From the NCBI GenBank assembly GCA_030684695.1, contig JAUXXX010000102.1:1-64000 (forward strand): a stretch of DNA of 64,000 bases. Direction: 5' to 3'. Numbering within the stretch: the stretch's first letter is position 1; every line of letters starts with the position of its first letter. Shown here piece after piece: positions 43,379-56,342 of the stretch. The notes beneath the pieces were generated by a model that did not search any database, had not been told where the DNA came from, and worked only from the letters and a program-made list of their open reading frames with translations. Made by a program: the position numbers and the translations under genes. Origin of the DNA: a bacterium (GTDB lineage: Bacteria; Bacillota_I; Bacilli_A; Izemoplasmatales; Hujiaoplasmataceae).

Positions 43379-45529
43379 ATGTTTGGACTGAAAAAGAAGA
43401 AAGTTCTGGAACGAACTGTTCCTGGATTGTCTCGAAGTGAAGATTCACGCCTCTTCTTTATTCCGAAGATTACGGATTATGAAGATAAAGTAACCTTAAA
43501 AAGACGATTTATTTCGCCAGTATTTGGTAAAAATGTCAAAGATGAAGTCGTACTTCCTCATGATGCAAGACAAGGCGGAGATATCGATAAACGATATGAC
43601 CCATTCCGTAAGAACAAAAAACTGACCAAAGAAGAAGCGAAGCGGCGCTACGGGGATGCTTATTATGAGTTTAATACCATAACGAATAAACAAAAAGATA
43701 AAATGGTCAAAGGTGAACTTGACCCAGAAGACATTATTGCTCGACCAAGAGAACAAATCCTTCCAGAAACAAGTCCCAAAATGACTAAAGAAGTCGCTTC
43801 TCAAGTATCGATTGATGATTTCTTTGATGCTGTAGAACCATCTACCGTAGAAGATACCTACACCACTCTAGAAGAGATGACAAGAAACATCAAGGAACCA
43901 GATGGCGACTTTGATCTTGATCGTTTTTCTGCATTCGTAGAAGAAGATGTGGAATTGTTTGCCAAAAATGAGCCCGTTAAGATCAAAGAAGAAACGCCTA
44001 AAAGAGTAGTGATCGAAGAAGATGAACGACCTGTTTCCATAAAACCTTCTGAAGCTCCATTCAAAAAAACCTACTCCTCCTCGATTACAGATTACAAAGA
44101 TTACTACCTGCCTCCGGTTAGTTTAATGAAGAAATCACCCATTCATAAAGCGTCTTCGGATCATTGGATACAAGCAAATATCGATATTATTAACCAAACA
44201 TTGCTTGCTTTTGATATTGGAGGAGAAGTCTCCACATTTACCAAGGGACCAACCGTAACCCGTTATGAAATTGCTTTAGCAGCAGGGGTTCAAACCAAAA
44301 AGATTACCTCCATTGCGGATAACATCCAAATGAATTTAGCAGCACATACCATTCGAATTGAAGCGCCGATTCCTGGAAAAACAACAGTTGGGATTGAAGT
44401 ACCAAACAAAGAACGAGAATCGGTCTTTTTTGGAGATGTGATTGACAATCCCAAATTTTTGCTTAGTCAAGATCCTTTGCTCTTAGCAATTGGACTGGAT
44501 ATTGATGCCAATCCAGTATATACCTCCATTGAAGCAATGCCTCATGGATTGGTAGCTGGTTCCACACAAAGTGGGAAGTCGGTTGCCATTGCTTCGATTA
44601 TCGCTTCGATTTTATACAAAAACAAACCAGATCAAGTGAAACTCTTGTTAATTGATCCAAAAAAAGTGGATTTACAGCAGTTCGCAGACATTCCTCATTT
44701 GGTCACGCCAATCATCGATGAAACAAAGATGGCACTAGAAGCACTAAAATGGACCGTTGGTGAAATGGAACGCCGCTATGACGTCCTAAAGAAATTCAAA
44801 AGTGTTAATGTCAAAGATTATTACGAACGTCGACTCCATGATCGAGATTTCGAAAAAATGCCACGTTTGGTCATTATTGTGGAAGAAGCCTCTGATTTGT
44901 TACTAAATGGCGGACCGGAAGTGGAAGAAAACATTTTAAAACTGACTCAAAAATCCAGAGCGGTTGGGATTCATTTGATTTTAGCTACTCAACGTCCTAG
45001 TGCAGATATCATCAAAGGATCCATCAAAGCCAATATTCCTACTCGGTTTGCGTTTAAAGTTCCTACTCAAGTGGACTCCTCTGTGGTACTTGATACACCT
45101 GGCGCAGAAAAATTACTTGGCAGAGGGGATATGTTGTTATCAGAAAACGGATTAATCCGTCGACTTCAAGGAGCTTTTTTATCGCCACAAGAGATTGAAT
45201 CGTTGGTAGAATTTATTAAAAACCAAGCACATCCGGCTTACGTTTTTACTCATGAAACCTTAGTAAAAACCTTCCAAGATAGCCAACAATCCTCTGAACT
45301 AGATGAGTTATTTGGGGAAGTAGCGAGGTATGTCGTTTTGGAAGAAAAATGTTCCCTCAATAAAATTACTCAAGAGTTTAACATTGGCTTTAATCGCGCC
45401 ACCCAAATCGTATCAAGTTTAGAGTTGTATGGTGTTGTTTCTCGCAACGTTGGGACAAAACCACGTGAAGTGATGGTCAATGAAAAAGAACTACTACGTA
45501 TATTAGAAGGATTAGGTCAACAATTGTGA
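43379..45529 (+). CDS. ftsK: FtsK/SpoIIIE-family DNA translocase without membrane domain
   Basis: A 716-residue motor for chromosome segregation at division. The N-terminal about 250 residues are charged and contain no TM helix, unlike standard FtsK/SpoIIIE with four. The alpha/beta motor follows: Walker A GSTQSGKS (about residues 395-402), Walker B LVIIVEEASDLL, and ATQRPS. A C-terminal winged-helix gamma domain (ELFGEVARYVVLEEKCS...) would read orientation sequences. ATG 43379 follows GGAGTGA. It overlaps lepB by one base. The membrane anchor may come from the upstream gene. Confidence 0.92.
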   Translation: MFGLKKKKVLERTVPGLSRSEDSRLFFIPKITDYEDKVTLKRRFISPVFGKNVKDEVVLPHDARQGGDIDKRYDPFRKNKKLTKEEAKRRYGDAYYEFNTITNKQKDKMVKGELDPEDIIARPREQILPETSPKMTKEVASQVSIDDFFDAVEPSTVEDTYTTLEEMTRNIKEPDGDFDLDRFSAFVEEDVELFAKNEPVKIKEETPKRVVIEEDERPVSIKPSEAPFKKTYSSSITDYKDYYLPPVSLMKKSPIHKASSDHWIQANIDIINQTLLAFDIGGEVSTFTKGPTVTRYEIALAAGVQTKKITSIADNIQMNLAAHTIRIEAPIPGKTTVGIEVPNKERESVFFGDVIDNPKFLLSQDPLLLAIGLDIDANPVYTSIEAMPHGLVAGSTQSGKSVAIASIIASILYKNKPDQVKLLLIDPKKVDLQQFADIPHLVTPIIDETKMALEALKWTVGEMERRYDVLKKFKSVNVKDYYERRLHDRDFEKMPRLVIIVEEASDLLLNGGPEVEENILKLTQKSRAVGIHLILATQRPSADIIKGSIKANIPTRFAFKVPTQVDSSVVLDTPGAEKLLGRGDMLLSENGLIRRLQGAFLSPQEIESLVEFIKNQAHPAYVFTHETLVKTFQDSQQSSELDELFGEVARYVVLEEKCSLNKITQEFNIGFNRATQIVSSLELYGVVSRNVGTKPREVMVNEKELLRILEGLGQQL

Positions 45530-46383
45530 TGTCTGAAGAACCCATAAATACAATAGAAGAAAGAATTGTTCCTGATCAAATCGTTGATAATGACATCATT
45601 AAGCTTCATCATCAAATGATGAAAAAGGGACTAAGGAAAATGATTGTGTTTTTAATATCAACGATTTCAATCGTTGTTTTTGTGGCTGTATTTCAAGGAG
45701 AAAAATTGTTTATCTTTGATATTACGAACCAAAACCTTAACACCACTGAACTGAGCCGATTTTTTAGTATCATTACATATGGATTTCTCCTTTTTACCTT
45801 ACTGGATTTTATTTACTTTGCGACATTGTGGTTTAAGAGAAAAAAAGAAATTACACTACCAATCAATATTGAGCAAACACTTCCGGCATTCCAATGTCAC
45901 TATAACTTGTTTGATTTGCTTTCTGTGATCCCCAGTTTTTTATTGATGATTATCTTGATAAACGGATTCTTTCTTAGCCCAGCGGTCGTCGATGGAAGAT
46001 CGATGGAGCCCACCTTTTATGATAACGATCCTGTAGTCATTTATCATTTCCAAGTTCACTATCAAAAGGAAGACATTATCATCATCACTGTTCAAAATAG
46101 GCTGCTTATCAAGCGATTAATTGCTGTTCCTGGAGATGTACTAAAAGTGTCACTTTCTGGTATTTGGGTCAATGGCGTTTTAGTGGAAACCGATGTTAGA
46201 CCTAACGGCGCTGGCTATTTAGCTACGTTTGATGGAATCGTACAAGAGGGTCAGTATTTTGTTTTAGGAGATAACCGTGAGTATACACAATCAGGATCTG
46301 CGATGTCCAATGATAGTCGCTATTTCGGATTCATAGATAAAGAGCAATTGCTTGGGAAAGTGATCCTTAAATTAGGGTCGTAA
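45529..46383 (+). CDS. lepB: Signal peptidase I with extra N-terminal TM segments
   Basis: A 284-residue type I signal peptidase. It has a catalytic Ser158 in VDGRSMEPTF and a general-base Lys195 in LLIKRLIAVPGD, followed by box E GDNR...SNDSRYFGFI. Two extra hydrophobic helices (about residues 38-55 and 75-97) precede the usual anchor helix (about 129-148), so it is longer at the N-terminus than SipS-type enzymes. It cleaves signal peptides outside the membrane. The ATG overlaps the ftsK stop. Confidence 0.92.
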   Translation: MSEEPINTIEERIVPDQIVDNDIIKLHHQMMKKGLRKMIVFLISTISIVVFVAVFQGEKLFIFDITNQNLNTTELSRFFSIITYGFLLFTLLDFIYFATLWFKRKKEITLPINIEQTLPAFQCHYNLFDLLSVIPSFLLMIILINGFFLSPAVVDGRSMEPTFYDNDPVVIYHFQVHYQKEDIIIITVQNRLLIKRLIAVPGDVLKVSLSGIWVNGVLVETDVRPNGAGYLATFDGIVQEGQYFVLGDNREYTQSGSAMSNDSRYFGFIDKEQLLGKVILKLGS

Positions 46384-46392
46384 GGAGTTATT

Positions 46393-47238
46393 ATGAAACA
46401 AATTCAATGGTTTCCTGGACATATGGCGAAAGCGAGACGTCAAGTGGAAGAAAAACTTGGGGTAATCGATGTCGTGTTTGAACTGCTCGATGCAAGAGCG
46501 GTCAAATCTTCGATGAATCCAACATTATCTGAGATAATCAAGAATAAGCCTAAAATGGTACTACTCAATAAAGCAGACCTAGCGGATCCAAAGCAAAACA
46601 AACGCTGGGTCAATTATTTTGAAAATCAAGGAATCGCAGCAGTATGTACCAATTCACTGGTGGATGATTTATCGAGCACACTCGTGCCCAGATTAGAACG
46701 TTTGATGGCACCGTTAAGAGAAAAGGAAGAATCAAGAGGGATGAAAAAGCGACCGCTTCGAGTCATGATTGTCGGTATTCCTAATGTGGGGAAAAGCCAA
46801 TTTATCAATCGTCTTTCTAATAAAAATAAAACCAAGACAGGGGATAAACCTGGGGTAACAAAAATCCAACAATACTTACGAGTGGGAGACGATTTTGAAG
46901 TACTAGACAATCCTGGTATTTTATGGCCTAAGTTTGATGATCCGGATGTGGGATTCAAATTAGCTTTACTCGGTTCGATTAAAGATGATTTATTACCCCT
47001 TGATGAAGTCTTGTTTTATGGACTTCGCTATTTAAAAGAGTATTACCCCAACCAATTAAAAGAACGGTATTCCTTGACGTCGCTGGACGGTGAAATTGTG
47101 GATTTATTGGAGCAAATTGGACGTAATCGTGGTTCTTTACTCAAAGGGAACACCGTAGATATGGAACGTGTGATCAAGTATGTCGTTGCTGATATTCGTG
47201 AAGCAAAATTTGGTAGAGTATCCTATGATCGAATCTAG
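46393..47238 (+). CDS. rbgA: Ribosome biogenesis GTPase RbgA (YlqF)
   Basis: A 281-residue circularly permuted GTPase needed for late 50S assembly. The permutation is visible: G4 (LLNKADLAD, about residue 55) precedes G1 (GIPNVGKSQFINRL, about 125) and G3 (DNPGI). The N-terminal IQWFPGHMAKA is the family hallmark. It overlaps rnhB by 14 bases, a linkage seen across Firmicutes. Confidence 0.95.
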   Translation: MKQIQWFPGHMAKARRQVEEKLGVIDVVFELLDARAVKSSMNPTLSEIIKNKPKMVLLNKADLADPKQNKRWVNYFENQGIAAVCTNSLVDDLSSTLVPRLERLMAPLREKEESRGMKKRPLRVMIVGIPNVGKSQFINRLSNKNKTKTGDKPGVTKIQQYLRVGDDFEVLDNPGILWPKFDDPDVGFKLALLGSIKDDLLPLDEVLFYGLRYLKEYYPNQLKERYSLTSLDGEIVDLLEQIGRNRGSLLKGNTVDMERVIKYVVADIREAKFGRVSYDRI

Positions 47239-47860
47239 ATTGATGTATCTGTATGAGGAGCAATTTGTACTTCAAGGTTATAAACTCATCGCTGGACTGG
47301 ATGAAGCTGGCCGTGGTCCAATTGCTGGACCAGTTGTGGCAGCCTGTGTCATATTACATCGAGATGATGAAATCATTGGATTAAATGATTCCAAACAACT
47401 ATCTGAACGGAAACGTAATGAATTGGAAATTCAAATCAAGCAACGTGCCATTTGTTATCAAGTAGCTTTTGTGGATGAAGCAACCATTGATCGAATCAAT
47501 ATCTATCAAGCCTCCAAATTGGCAATGCTTCAAGCACTAAAGAAGATGGCCATTAAGCCAGACGCTTTGTTAACCGATGCTATGCCGTTAAAAGAAGCAA
47601 ATATTCCATATTTATCTTTGATTCATGGGGATGCTCTCAGCGCATCGATTGCGGCAGCTAGTATTTTAGCCAAAGTGGAGCGTGATCGTTATATGAAACA
47701 AATGGATGAATTATATCCAGGATATGGATTTAGCAAGCATAAAGGGTATTATACCAAAGAACACAAAATTGCACTTCTTACTCATGGGGCTACCCCCATT
47801 CACCGTAAAACGTTCGCACCAGTTCAACAAATTCTTTATCCCGAAAACACACTATTTTAG
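47225..47860 (+). CDS. rnhB: Ribonuclease HII
   Basis: A 211-residue enzyme removing ribonucleotides and RNA from RNA-DNA hybrids. It has catalytic acidic residues in GLDEAGRGPIAGP and the later LLTDAM, with the ASILAKVERD block and the C-terminal GYGFSKHKGYYTKEH. ATG 47225 is chosen within the end of rbgA; the frame's earlier start at 47180 is unsupported. Confidence 0.94.
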   Translation: MIESRLMYLYEEQFVLQGYKLIAGLDEAGRGPIAGPVVAACVILHRDDEIIGLNDSKQLSERKRNELEIQIKQRAICYQVAFVDEATIDRINIYQASKLAMLQALKKMAIKPDALLTDAMPLKEANIPYLSLIHGDALSASIAAASILAKVERDRYMKQMDELYPGYGFSKHKGYYTKEHKIALLTHGATPIHRKTFAPVQQILYPENTLF

Positions 47861-47869
47861 GAGATGTCT

Positions 47870-48553
47870 ATGAAGCAAGATATAAAAGCAGTTATTTTTG
47901 ACTTGGATGGAACCTTGCTTGATACCATTCATGATATTGCGACAAGTGTCAATAACGGACTTATTGACTTGGACATACCTCCATATTCTGACGAAGAGTA
48001 CAAATACTTTGTTGGAGAGGGTGTTGTCAAATTAATGTCTCGTGTTCTCGAAAAACACCCTCATGCCCATGGGAAGGAATCCTTTCTTCTGAAACGATAT
48101 ATGGAAGAATACTCCATTCATCAGCATGATACAACCAAGCCATATGAAGGTATTACGGACTTGATCGCGTGGTTGATTTCTAATCACATTCAAGTAGCTG
48201 TCTTATCAAACAAACCACATATCGATACATTAAGAGTGGTGGAACACCACTTTCCTACATTATCCAATTCTTACATTATGGGGAAGACAGACGAGTTCTT
48301 ACCTAAACCTTCTCCACAGTCGCTACATGCATTGCTTAAAAAGTTGAATGTATCAAACGATCAAGTCTTATATGTTGGTGATACAGCAACGGACATGATT
48401 ACTGCAAAATCAGGCGATTTGACGGCAATTGGTGTAACGTGGGGATTTCGTAAAAAAGAGGAACTCATTGCAGCAAATGCAGATAAAATTGTAGACCATC
48501 CCAGCGAGATTAAACAACTCATAGAAAAATATAGGACCTCACCAAGACGCTGA
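47870..48553 (+). CDS. HAD hydrolase, phosphoglycolate phosphatase-like
   Basis: A 227-residue HAD enzyme of the Gph/PpaX/PGMB group. Motif I is FDLDGTLLDT, motif II VLSNKP, motif III with Lys in PKPSP, and motif IV VGDTATDM. A helical cap (C1) fits residues about 18-85. It may be phosphoglycolate or pyrophosphatase (PpaX) activity; the substrate is uncertain. ATG 47870 is preferred to 47864, which lies directly on the AGGAG site. End of the ftsK operon. Confidence 0.9.
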   Translation: MKQDIKAVIFDLDGTLLDTIHDIATSVNNGLIDLDIPPYSDEEYKYFVGEGVVKLMSRVLEKHPHAHGKESFLLKRYMEEYSIHQHDTTKPYEGITDLIAWLISNHIQVAVLSNKPHIDTLRVVEHHFPTLSNSYIMGKTDEFLPKPSPQSLHALLKKLNVSNDQVLYVGDTATDMITAKSGDLTAIGVTWGFRKKEELIAANADKIVDHPSEIKQLIEKYRTSPRR

Positions 48554-48561
48554 GTGATAAT

Positions 48562-48588
48562 AAATCGACGATATCGCCGATTTTTTTC
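48562..48588 (+). terminator. Terminator of the ftsK-rnhB operon
   Basis: AAATCG...CGATTT arms around CGATATCG, followed by seven T. Confidence 0.78.
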
Positions 48589-48630
48589 TACCCAAAAAAT
48601 CAATAACATAACAATCCATGGAGATTTTAT

Positions 48631-48659
48631 TTGTAAACTACACCCAATTTTGCTATAAT
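48631..48659 (+). promoter_or_regulatory. Promoter of the rpiB-upp-atp operon
   Basis: TTGTAA (48631-48636), 17-base spacer ending TGC, TATAAT (48654-48659). A small leader hairpin (GTTTTCC/GGAAAAT) lies before rpiB. Confidence 0.72.
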
Positions 48660-48715
48660 TGTATGGGGTTTTCCCTAAAGGAAAATCTTAAGCTAACGAA
48701 CTGAAGGAGGATTAC

Positions 48716-49165
48716 ATGAAAATTGCCATCGGATCTGACCATGCAGGGTTTGCATACAAAGAAGAGATTAAGTTATTTCTAAACCGAAACCATCACGAAT
48801 ATATCGATTTTGGTACTAAGACCATCGATTCTACAGATTATCCACTTTATGCGATCAAAGTGGGACAAGCGGTATCGAATAAAGACGCTGATTTAGGAAT
48901 CCTGATTTGTGGCACTGGCATTGGAATGTCCATTGCTGCGAATAAAGTCAAAGGAATCCGTGCTGCAGCGTGTCAAACTGCCGTTTGTGCTCAAGCGACA
49001 AGGGAACATAACAATGCCAATGTCCTGTGTGTCGGCTCAAGAACCAACACCATGGATGAAGTACTAGAACTCGTAGAACTCTTTATCACCACTCCATACT
49101 CCAATGGCGAACGTCATCAAAAACGTGTCGAATTGATAAAAAAATACGAGGAGGAACAAAAATGA
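48716..49165 (+). CDS. rpiB: Ribose-5-phosphate isomerase B
   Basis: A 149-residue RpiB/LacAB-type isomerase interconverting ribulose-5- and ribose-5-phosphate. It has [12 protein letters not shown], the catalytic Cys in [10 protein letters not shown], and [20 protein letters not shown] precedes the ATG. It overlaps upp by four bases; pentose phosphate and PRPP-using salvage are coupled. Confidence 0.94.
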   Translation: MKIAIGSDHAGFAYKEEIKLFLNRNHHEYIDFGTKTIDSTDYPLYAIKVGQAVSNKDADLGILICGTGIGMSIAANKVKGIRAAACQTAVCAQATREHNNANVLCVGSRTNTMDEVLELVELFITTPYSNGERHQKRVELIKKYEEEQK

Positions 49166-49794
49166 GTCGTGAACTGTTAACCATCATCAACCATCCATTG
49201 TTGGAACACAAAATGGCAATCATCCGTAACAAATTAACTGATACCAAAACATTCAGAGAAAACTTGAATGAAATTGGAAGTCTGGTGACCTATGAAATCA
49301 CTCGTGATTTAGAAACCAAACCGGTCATTGTGGAAACTCCTATTGCTTCCACGACTTGCCAAATGTTAGCAAAAGAAGTCGTCATCGTACCGATTTTGCG
49401 AGCAGGACTAGGTATGGTTGATGGAATCCATACCGTGATTCCCACTGCTAAAATCGGACACATTGGCTTATGGCGTGATGAAACAACACTCACTCCTCAT
49501 GAGTATTATTTGAAATTACCTCCCTTTATTGACCAAGCAACCGTATTGATTGTCGATCCAATGCTAGCAACTGGTGGGTCTGCAAATGCGGCCATTGATC
49601 AAGTAAAAAAACGAGGAGCCAAAGACATTCGTTTCGTGGGATTGGTTGGGGCTCCCGAAGGAGTCAAAGCCATTCATGACAAACACCCAGATGTGCATAT
49701 TTATTTAGTGAAACTTGATAGTCATTTAAATGAGATTGGTTACATCGTCCCAGGACTTGGTGACTGTGGTGACCGATTATTTGGAACGAAGTGA
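49162..49794 (+). CDS. upp: Uracil phosphoribosyltransferase
   Basis: A 210-residue pyrimidine-salvage enzyme forming UMP from uracil and PRPP. It has [11 protein letters not shown], the PRPP-binding [15 protein letters not shown], and the C-terminal [17 protein letters not shown]. It is located just before the ATP synthase genes, as in Bacillus. Confidence 0.96.
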   Translation: MSRELLTIINHPLLEHKMAIIRNKLTDTKTFRENLNEIGSLVTYEITRDLETKPVIVETPIASTTCQMLAKEVVIVPILRAGLGMVDGIHTVIPTAKIGHIGLWRDETTLTPHEYYLKLPPFIDQATVLIVDPMLATGGSANAAIDQVKKRGAKDIRFVGLVGAPEGVKAIHDKHPDVHIYLVKLDSHLNEIGYIVPGLGDCGDRLFGTK

Positions 49795-49800
49795 GTCTCT

Positions 49801-50055
49801 TTGTCAAAACAAAATCATAAAGAAAACGCAAAAATTATCCATCTTATTGTCCAGTTTTTTTCCGAGACTTTTGTAGCCATGGCACTTGGTTATTTTTTTG
49901 GTAAGTGGCTGGACGGATTTTTCTTTCCCGATCAAACCATTTTAACCATCGTTTTTTTAACCATTGGAGTGTTTGCTGGATTGCGTAATTTAATCATTCG
50001 AGCGATTGCTTATACGAAAGGAGATACCGATGCGACACAAGACAAACGTCATTGA
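49801..50055 (+). CDS. atpZ: AtpZ/AtpI-family ATP synthase accessory protein
   Basis: An 84-residue protein with two TM helices (about residues 19-37 and 43-63), of the small AtpZ/AtpQ type that accompanies F-ATPase operons and has been tied to c-ring assembly or Mg/Ca transport. The start is TTG with a weak AAGTGAG site. It overlaps atpI. Confidence 0.8.
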   Translation: MSKQNHKENAKIIHLIVQFFSETFVAMALGYFFGKWLDGFFFPDQTILTIVFLTIGVFAGLRNLIIRAIAYTKGDTDATQDKRH

Positions 50056-50425
50056 AAAGACAATTTTATTCTCATGGCCCTATTTATTGGTTGTATCGGT
50101 GGCCATCTACTTAATTACATTTAACTGGGATTTCGTAACCAGTTTTATCTTAGGTGGCGTATCCTCCATGCTCATGGCTTCTTGGAATTATCGTTGGATG
50201 AAACGGGCTTATATGGAAGCACCTACATTAATCCAACGACATTATGTGATATCTTATGTGTTTCGATTTGTATTGTTTGGAGTATTGTTATACATTACTG
50301 CAACCAACCCCGAATCGTGGAACGTATATTTTACCGCAGCAGGGATTTTAACCTATCGGATAGTACTGGTCCCGATGGTGTTGATCTTCGGAAGAGCAGA
50401 AGGCGGTGATGATGTTGGAAGATAA
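50030..50425 (+). CDS. atpI: ATP synthase subunit I
   Basis: A 131-residue four-TM protein of the AtpI family, thought to assist c-ring assembly. ATG 50030 follows AAAGGAGATACC; an earlier in-frame start at 50006 lies deeper in atpZ. It overlaps atpB by about 14 bases. Confidence 0.8.
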   Translation: MRHKTNVIEKTILFSWPYLLVVSVAIYLITFNWDFVTSFILGGVSSMLMASWNYRWMKRAYMEAPTLIQRHYVISYVFRFVLFGVLLYITATNPESWNVYFTAAGILTYRIVLVPMVLIFGRAEGGDDVGR

Positions 50426-51092
50426 TTTCGTATTATACGGCCCTTTATCCCCCAACTTGGTTTCTTCTTTAATCATCATTGTGTTTTTAGCGGTTTCATT
50501 CATCCTTATTGGTAAAAAAGTCAATCAACTAGATCCCAGGCAAACACCCAAAGGATTTATGTTAGCGATGGTGTTGATTGTAGATACATTTAACAAGTTT
50601 ATTAAAGAGCAATTACCAGGAACAAGGTTTAAGACATTCGCACCCTATTTATTTACCATTTTTGTTTTCTTGGCATTTGCAAATACCGTATCCTTGTTTG
50701 GATTAAATCCACCGCTTTCTAACCTTGGAGTTGCATTATCATTTTCGGTGATGTCATTGTTTATGATTAAGTTTTCAGAGATGAAGTACCAAGGAGTAAA
50801 AAAGAAACTGATTTCACTACTTGGACCGGTGTTACCGATTGCGCCACTGATGTTACCCATTAACTTAATTGGTGAAATATCGACACCTGTTACCATGGGG
50901 ATGCGTTTGTTTGGGAACTTAATGTCAGGTACAATCGTTTCCATTATGGTATATACGGCGCTTCATTGGACATTAGGTATTTTTGCTGGGATATTTGTTC
51001 ACGCCATTTTTGATATTTTCTTTGGTTTGATTCAAGCATTTGTGTTCTTCATGCTATCACTAGTAACCATTAGCATGGGATCCGATGCATAA
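50412..51092 (+). CDS. atpB: ATP synthase F0 subunit a
   Basis: A 226-residue integral membrane protein carrying the ion half-channels. The essential Arg lies in MGMRLFGNLMSG, and the C-terminal helix contains the usual Gln/aromatic face (FGLIQAFVFFMLSLVTI). The start is one of GTG 50406, ATG 50409 or ATG 50412; 50412 best fits AAGGCGG. Confidence 0.93.
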   Translation: MLEDNFVLYGPLSPNLVSSLIIIVFLAVSFILIGKKVNQLDPRQTPKGFMLAMVLIVDTFNKFIKEQLPGTRFKTFAPYLFTIFVFLAFANTVSLFGLNPPLSNLGVALSFSVMSLFMIKFSEMKYQGVKKKLISLLGPVLPIAPLMLPINLIGEISTPVTMGMRLFGNLMSGTIVSIMVYTALHWTLGIFAGIFVHAIFDIFFGLIQAFVFFMLSLVTISMGSDA

Positions 51093-51419
<327 letters not shown>

Positions 51420-51457
51420 GCTGGGAGCTCCCATAGCACCCTTTAGGAGGTTCCATC

Positions 51458-51991
51458 ATGTCTGCAATTGACCGCATTACCACTGCCGTTAATGATATGT
51501 TACAAACGGCACTTGGCGTTAGCTTACTTGACATGTTTATTCAAATTTCAGCTACGATTATTTTAGTGATTATTGTCAAAAAATTCTTTTGGGGGAAGAT
51601 TACTGCGTTTTTAGAAAAACGTGGAGAAATCTTGTCAGCGGAGTTACAAACACTAGAAAATGCAAAATCGAAAGCTCTTGAGTTAGAAACCATGCGCCAA
51701 ACGGAATACACTGAATTACAGCGTCAAAAAAGTCAAGTAATCCAGGAAGCAAGAAAAATTGGAGAGGCAGAAAAAGAAGCTATTTTACTTTCAGCCAAAC
51801 ATGAAGCTTTGCGAATTGCTGTGGAGGCAAATCTTCAACTGGAGTATGACATTCAAAAGGCAAAAGAAGCATTGACAGAAGAAGTTGTTGTGTTAGCTGC
51901 TCAAATGGCCACAAAAATAATACAAGCTGAAGTTGATCCTTCGAAATATACAGAACAAGTCAGTAAAGAATTCTTGAAGAGGGAATCCTAA
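51458..51991 (+). CDS. atpF: ATP synthase F0 subunit b
   Basis: A 177-residue peripheral-stalk subunit with one N-terminal TM helix (about residues 20-40) and a long charged coiled coil (residues about 50-150). It holds F1 to subunit a. TAGGAGG precedes the ATG. The stop overlaps atpH by one base (TAATG). Confidence 0.94.
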   Translation: MSAIDRITTAVNDMLQTALGVSLLDMFIQISATIILVIIVKKFFWGKITAFLEKRGEILSAELQTLENAKSKALELETMRQTEYTELQRQKSQVIQEARKIGEAEKEAILLSAKHEALRIAVEANLQLEYDIQKAKEALTEEVVVLAAQMATKIIQAEVDPSKYTEQVSKEFLKRES

Positions 51992-52506
51992 TGAACGGCA
52001 AGGCAAAAGAATATGCACTTGCCATTTTTGGGCTTGCGAAAGAACAGAATCTTGAAACAATGGTCAAGGAATCCTTGAGAAACATTCAACTTGGCTTGAA
52101 TGAAGAACAAAGAGTATTTTTTCGCCACCCCAAAATCAGCAAGCAGATCAAAAAGGACGTCCTCCAATCCGTAGTAAAAGAAGAGTTGTTACTCCATTTT
52201 CTTTATCTACTTATTGATAACCAACGATTTGATTGGTTTGACGAGATTATCTTGGAATATAACAAGTTGATGGATCAAATGAATCGTATCTTAAAAGTAG
52301 TGGTGTACTCTAAAACAGGACTATCTACTTCGGTACTTCAATCCATCAAACAGAGATTTGAAGCAGACCATCACCGTGAAGTGGTGATGGAATCCGTGAT
52401 TGATTCTACTTTACTGGGTGGAATTCGCTTGGAATACGATGGTTTTGTCGAAGACCGGACCATCAACCGCTATTTGGGCGACTTAACCCAAAGCTTGAGA
52501 AACTAA
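51991..52506 (+). CDS. atpH: ATP synthase F1 subunit delta
   Basis: A 171-residue soluble subunit linking the b stalk to the alpha3beta3 head. It has the N-terminal AKEYALAIFGLA and the C-terminal strand TLLGGIRLEYDGFVEDRTINRY typical of the family. Confidence 0.93.
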   Translation: MNGKAKEYALAIFGLAKEQNLETMVKESLRNIQLGLNEEQRVFFRHPKISKQIKKDVLQSVVKEELLLHFLYLLIDNQRFDWFDEIILEYNKLMDQMNRILKVVVYSKTGLSTSVLQSIKQRFEADHHREVVMESVIDSTLLGGIRLEYDGFVEDRTINRYLGDLTQSLRN

Positions 52507-54027
<1,521 letters not shown>

Positions 54028-54044
54028 GAAAAGGAGGGAACGCT

Positions 54045-54908
54045 ATGGCTTCCATGCGTGATATCAAAACGAAAATCACTGCCACTCGAAAAACGTCTCA
54101 GATTACCAAAGCAATGAACATGGTGTCTGCCTCTAAATTACGAAAAGCAGATAAGAAATATAAAACCTTCCACCCTTTAGTTATGAAAGTAAAAGGGATT
54201 GTGGAAAACATATTATCGACGGATCCTGATATTCAACATCCACTATTGACTCCTCGTGAGATCAAAAAGACCGGATATATTTTGATTACAAGTGACCGTG
54301 GTCTTGCGGGTCCATATAATACTAATGTGCTGAAAACGTTCCATAAAATTACCAGTCAGCATGCAAGTAAGGATGAATATTTTGTTGGGACCATTGGATT
54401 CAAAGGATATAGTTATTGCAAGCGTAGCAAGCACCCGCTCATCAATGAAGAGTCGATTAATTCACGAGATGAAGTGCAATTCATTGATTTTCAAGCGATG
54501 GCTAGAACCTTTATTCAATTTTATATTGATGGAGTAGTTGATAAAATAGTCGTGATTCACTCGCATTTTGTCAATACCATTACCCATCAGGTTCAAGAGA
54601 CTACCATTTTGCCAATCACAGATTTAATGAAGGATTCTTCGAAACGAATTAATGATTATTTATATGAACCTTCTGCAGACGTCATATTGTCTGAATTGTT
54701 ACCTATTTATGTAGAAAACACACTATACGGCATTATCTTAGACGCAAAAGCCAGTGAACATGCTTCACGGATGACCGCGATGAAAAACGCCTCAGACAAT
54801 GCAAAAGAAGTGATTACAACATTAAACCTTTATTACAATCGTGCCCGTCAAGGGTCGATTACCAAAGAACTAACAGATATCATCGGCGGCGCAAATGCTG
54901 TCAGTTAG
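54045..54908 (+). CDS. atpG: ATP synthase F1 subunit gamma
   Basis: A 287-residue central rotor shaft. It has the N-terminal IKTKITATRKTSQITKAMNMVSASK-type coiled coil (shown in part), SDRGLAGPYN, and the C-terminal RQGSITKELTDIIGGA. AAGGAGGG precedes the ATG. Confidence 0.95.
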   Translation: MASMRDIKTKITATRKTSQITKAMNMVSASKLRKADKKYKTFHPLVMKVKGIVENILSTDPDIQHPLLTPREIKKTGYILITSDRGLAGPYNTNVLKTFHKITSQHASKDEYFVGTIGFKGYSYCKRSKHPLINEESINSRDEVQFIDFQAMARTFIQFYIDGVVDKIVVIHSHFVNTITHQVQETTILPITDLMKDSSKRINDYLYEPSADVILSELLPIYVENTLYGIILDAKASEHASRMTAMKNASDNAKEVITTLNLYYNRARQGSITKELTDIIGGANAVS

Positions 54909-56333
<1,425 letters not shown>

Positions 56334-56342
56334 GGAGCCCAT

